Origin: Tanytarsus gracilentus
Taxonomy: Eukaryota; Arthropoda; Insecta; Diptera; Chironomidae
Assembly: GCA_038502055.1 (NCBI GenBank)
Contig: JAXRKN010000045.1
Span: forward strand, 4,486,501 to 4,550,500
Length of the DNA stretch: 64,000 bases
Direction: 5' to 3'
Below, piece by piece: positions 61,801 through 64,000 of this stretch; position 1 is the first letter of the stretch; the number at the start of each line of letters is the position of its first letter. A program made the translations under genes and the position numbers. The notes under the pieces are model-generated. The model searched no databases. It was not told where the DNA came from and saw only the letters and a list, made by a program, of their open reading frames with translations.

Positions 61801-64000
61801 ACTCGTGGAGATTGTATTAACGGCAAATCGTAAGTCTTTTGAAAATTTATTGAATATTCATTGAAAAAATAATTTAATTTTAATTTATTATTCAAAGCCA
61901 TCGTCTACAATGCTCTTGATAATGAAATTCCGTTGATAAGACCGCACGCGCTCAGTGTACACTCTTATAAGACTCCCACATTTTGCGACTTTTGCGGCGA
62001 GATGCTCTTCGGGTTAGTTAGACAAGGATTAAAGTGTGAAGGTAAATTTTATTGAATGGCAAAGGATTTTTAATGAATTTATTCACTTTAGGTTGTCAAC
62101 AAAATTATCACAAGCGCTGCGTTGTCAAAGTACCGAATAATTGCAGTCGCATTGACATCACACAAAGTCGCTTAAATCCTCGCAGTCCCTCGAGTAGCTC
62201 AAGTCATTCGAACGATGATCAACAATCATTACTCAGTGGCAGTGGATCTTCATTGGTAAGAAAAATGCAACAATTGATGAACTAAATTAGAAATTTAAAA
62301 AATACTCGAACAAATCCGTCCAATTTATTTTTGATATTTAAGAGATAAAATTTTATATTTTTATACAATTTTTAATGATTTGACAAATATTTTACTCGTA
62401 AAATGATTTATGACATTTTAACAATTAGATATTTCGTAGTTTTTGGTGGTGGGATCTGTGATAAGTTTTTATAATTTTGTACTCTCTTTTTTTAATTTTA
62501 ATAAAATTAATCCAAAATATCCAAAATCCTCGTTTTATTTTCCATCTCTTGGGTTTATCACAGATTCCGAAAAAAACCACCAACCGTCAATAAATTCCTC
62601 GATTTCCCTTGTTGATTGTTAAACATTTATTTTTCAGCAAGTGCCAAATTTACGCACAAATCGTCAATCGTCAAATGGAAGCCGCACGGGAACGATGACA
62701 AGTCAACGAATGAAAATTCCGCACACATTTCAAGTTCACACGTATACTCGACCGACGGTGTGTCAGTATTGTAAAAAGCTTCTTCGAGGCTTATTTAAGC
62801 AAGGTCTTCAATGCAACGACTGCAATTACAATGTTCACAAAAAGTGCGTCGAACTCGTGCCGAAAGATTGCGAGAATAATTGTCAAGTCGACGCAATGAG
62901 CGATGGAAACAGCGGAACCGGAAATGATCGTGAAAAAGAAGAAAATGAAGATAGCGATTTCGATGAGGCAACTTTCAATAATAATTTTAATGGTGCGAAT
63001 CGCGAAAATATTCCACCGCAAATGTCCTCATGCACAGCTTCTGCCTCAGTGGCTTCAATGACAGCAAAGTTCAATGGAAATAAGTTGGATGTCGATGATA
63101 ATTTCGATTCAGTTTCGGAGCAGTCAAGACATTCTGAGTAAATATTAATGATTTTTGGGAAATTTTAAATTTTAACTTTAAAAGCTTTGATGAAGCTTTT
63201 TTGAACTTATTCAAAGCTCTAACTAAGCTTTTATCCTTAAAATTTAATTTTTGTTTTTTTAAAAGTTAATTTTTTTAAAAGCTCTGTAAGCTTTTTAAGC
63301 TTTATGTACTAAAACTAAATTTTAATTTTTTTTAAAACTTCATCTACAAAGTTCAAAAAACTCTTTCAACTCTTTTAAAATTAAGAGTTTTCAACCAAAC
63401 TTTTCAATCAACTTCCATTCCATTTTTCAATTAAACTCAATTCTCTTTTTCCTTTACTGCAATCTTTCACATCAGCGCATCATCATCGCCTAGCGCAAAT
63501 ATTCCTCTAATGAGAATCGTTCAGTCGGTAAAGCACACAAAGAAACGTGACGGGAAAGCTGTCAAAGAGGGTTGGATGGTGCATTTCACCAACAAGGATA
63601 AAGTGATCAAGCGTCATTACTGGCGTTTAGATTCGAAGGCTATCACGTTGTTTGTTTCGGATCAGGGCAGCAAGTACTATCGAGAAATTCCCCTTAATGA
63701 GATTCTCACAATCGATACGGCTCGCAATTTACAATCAGGTGAGGGTTGGGTTTTAATTGATGATGGAAATTTCAAGGGACTTTTTCATTAATTATTCTCG
63801 AATAGATAATAAATTTTGTAAGAGTGCTTTTTCCCTAGAAATTGCCCACAAGCAAAACTGTAATAAATATTCAACTTTATATTCTCCGCAGATGTTCTTC
63901 ATTGCTTCGAAATACGTACGGCTAATGTTGATTATTTTGTCGGTCAAGATCCACTCTATAATCTTAAAGATAATGAACCTTTGATTCCATTACCGCCGCC
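52885..64000 (+). CDS. PKD: Protein kinase D, N-terminal part (continues beyond the window)
   Basis: Seven exons: 52885-53013, 61685-61829, 61898-62041, 62092-62255, 62638-63137, 63476-63738 and 63892-64000. Together they code for 484 complete codons; all junctions are GT-AG and in phase. Residues 1-43 start MAGSPEVAFLFQFG, as in insect PKD. Two C1 zinc fingers fit the pattern H-x12-C-x2-C-x13-C-x2-C-x4-H-x2-C-x7-C exactly, at 108-157 and 223-272, joined by a Ser-rich linker. After an acidic, low-complexity region, a PH domain begins near 391 (KEGWMVHF, KRHYWRLDSK). The catalytic domain lies outside the window. PKD is a Ser/Thr kinase recruited by diacylglycerol to Golgi and plasma membrane and activated by novel PKCs; the PH domain is autoinhibitory. 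The ATG at 52885 is chosen because the frame upstream has no other ATG. The 8671-bp first coding intron holds two antisense genes. Confidence 0.95.
53014..54976 (+). other. PKD first coding intron, left part
   Basis: The stretch is A+T-rich intronic sequence after the donor AAG|GTGAGT. A weak inverted similarity (gcaagggcgg near 53206 and ccttgcttcc near 53318) may be a degraded CARGGG element. Otherwise I see nothing. Confidence 0.6.
54977..54982 (-). terminator. RpS29 polyadenylation signal
   Basis: AATAAA on the - strand, 57 bases past the RpS29 stop codon. Confidence 0.65.
55040..55391 (-). CDS. RpS29: Ribosomal protein S29 (eS29/uS14 family), nested in a PKD intron
   Basis: Three small exons on the - strand: 55391-55330, 55214-55115 and 55048-55040. 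They encode 56 residues, exactly the family length. The last exon holds only Leu-Asp-stop. Introns of 115 and 66 bp are GT-AG and in phase. The protein starts MGFARVWYSHPR and ends DIGFKKLD. Cys21, Cys24, Cys39 and Cys42 form the CxxC...CxxC zinc site. RpS29 sits in the head of the 40S subunit near the mRNA path. A pyrimidine tract upstream (55440-55456) looks like a 5' TOP, typical for translationally co-regulated ribosomal protein genes. The gene lies antisense inside the first coding intron of PKD and must carry its own promoter. Confidence 0.97.
55440..55456 (-). promoter_or_regulatory. 5' TOP-like pyrimidine tract of RpS29
   Basis: On the - strand the 17 bases read CTCTCTCTTTTTCTCTC, 49 bases before the start codon. 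Ribosomal protein mRNAs usually begin with C followed by such a tract, so transcription probably starts here. A TATA box is not evident; the sequence beyond it is locally G+C-rich. Confidence 0.6.
56514..56680 (-). CDS. Candidate exon of an unidentified gene inside the PKD intron
   Basis: After an acceptor-like tract (tttttttattacgctgag) the - strand is open for 54 codons to TAA at 56514. The frame begins SDKEFNDPSKLEEREG and continues with a basic, Tyr/Arg-rich stretch of protein-like composition. Directly upstream (about 56690-56910) the - strand has another frame of about 65 codons with similarly mixed composition. A donor-like GTGAGG inside the exon (near 56638) could end it early. No family was recognised. 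The + strand is open here too, which lowers confidence. Confidence 0.3.
58040..58387 (+). other. Open frame of 115 codons, unrecognised
   Basis: The + strand is open from after a TAA at 58037 to TGA at 58387. The first in-frame ATG is only at about 58178. From about 58080 the composition is mixed and helix-like (for example MYEQLYKKAETMKMMK). There is no signal peptide, known motif, promoter or poly(A) evidence. It could be an orphan gene nested in PKD or chance. Confidence 0.2.
60404..61242 (-). CDS. Four-transmembrane protein of unknown function (resembles insect DUF4728-type proteins)
   Basis: Three exons on the - strand: 61242-61150, 61095-60690 and 60627-60404, giving 240 residues. Hydrophobic segments lie at about 20-44, 97-121, 127-152 and 166-190. 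Between TM1 and TM2 is a soluble loop with a DYYYYP motif. A cytoplasm-like C-tail with Pro/Tyr-rich sequence (PAPIVTPYPYY) ends NYVA. The topology, short loops and Trp/Tyr-rich TM4 recall small insect four-TM proteins grouped as DUF4728; this is recollection of the family pattern, not a search. The first intron is only 54 bp, has good splice sites (GTAAGT, cctccag), contains no stop and is a multiple of three, so retaining it would add 18 hydrophobic residues after residue 31 (258 residues in all). I prefer the spliced form because it gives one normal-length TM1. The gene is antisense in the PKD first coding intron. Confidence 0.8.
61243..61684. other. Promoter region of the four-TM gene and end of PKD intron
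   Basis: The stretch separates the four-TM start codon (- strand) from PKD exon 61685. It must hold the four-TM promoter and the PKD acceptor (ttttctcacctcag). No core promoter motif is clear. Confidence 0.5.

Noticed and set aside
1..64000. tRNA, rRNA, CRISPR arrays and bacterial-type operons
   Set aside because: I looked for tRNA B-box-like GGTTCGAATC words and regular spacer-repeat arrays and found none. The only regular array is the 120-bp satellite, which has no spacers.

Overview
The window reads as nuclear DNA from an insect, most likely a lower (nematoceran) dipteran. The base composition is strongly A+T-rich. Genes are split by GT-AG introns, many of only 50-120 bp. The recognisable proteins (Patj, protein kinase D, RpS29, an insect UGT, an RDH-type SDR) look like fly and mosquito proteins. 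The species-level guess is inference; nothing in the window fixes it.

Layout, left to right. 1-5955: no gene seen apart from a 79-bp palindromic mini-transposon; probably an upstream Patj intron and/or intergenic DNA. 5956-8263 (+): the four-PDZ body of the polarity scaffold Patj. 10510-12942 (-): a complete three-exon UDP-glycosyltransferase. 13220-13759: a 540-bp hAT-type MITE with a perfect 8-bp target-site duplication. 13.8-26.3 kb: mostly non-coding, with one convincing 59-nt candidate exon on the - strand (16800-16858) and one unexplained open frame (18217-18564). 26306-34617 (-): a four-exon short-chain dehydrogenase whose last exon lies 6.9 kb from the third and whose catalytic Tyr is replaced by Phe. 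39.3-43.6 kb: a cluster of transposon-derived sequence (120-bp tandem array inside a terminal-repeat element, a nested mini-hAT, and a second MITE copy inverted relative to the first). 45.7-46.0 and 50.8-51.0 kb: a larger palindromic element and a candidate - strand terminal exon. 52728-64000 (+): the 5' part of protein kinase D, running off the right edge. Its 8.7-kb first coding intron holds two complete genes on the opposite strand, RpS29 (55040-55391) and a four-transmembrane protein gene (60404-61242).

Functionally the genes are not a pathway. Patj (apical polarity) and PKD (diacylglycerol-responsive kinase) are signalling genes; UGT and SDR are ER-type small-molecule metabolism genes; RpS29 is a ribosomal housekeeping gene nested in PKD. 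The most unusual content is the SDR with a changed catalytic Tyr, a 54-nt intron without stops in the four-TM gene, and a series of very small palindromic elements with CARGGG termini, two of them with exact 8-bp flanking duplications. No CRISPR, operon, riboswitch, tRNA or rRNA was found. Exon coordinates were derived by hand from splice signals and reading phase.
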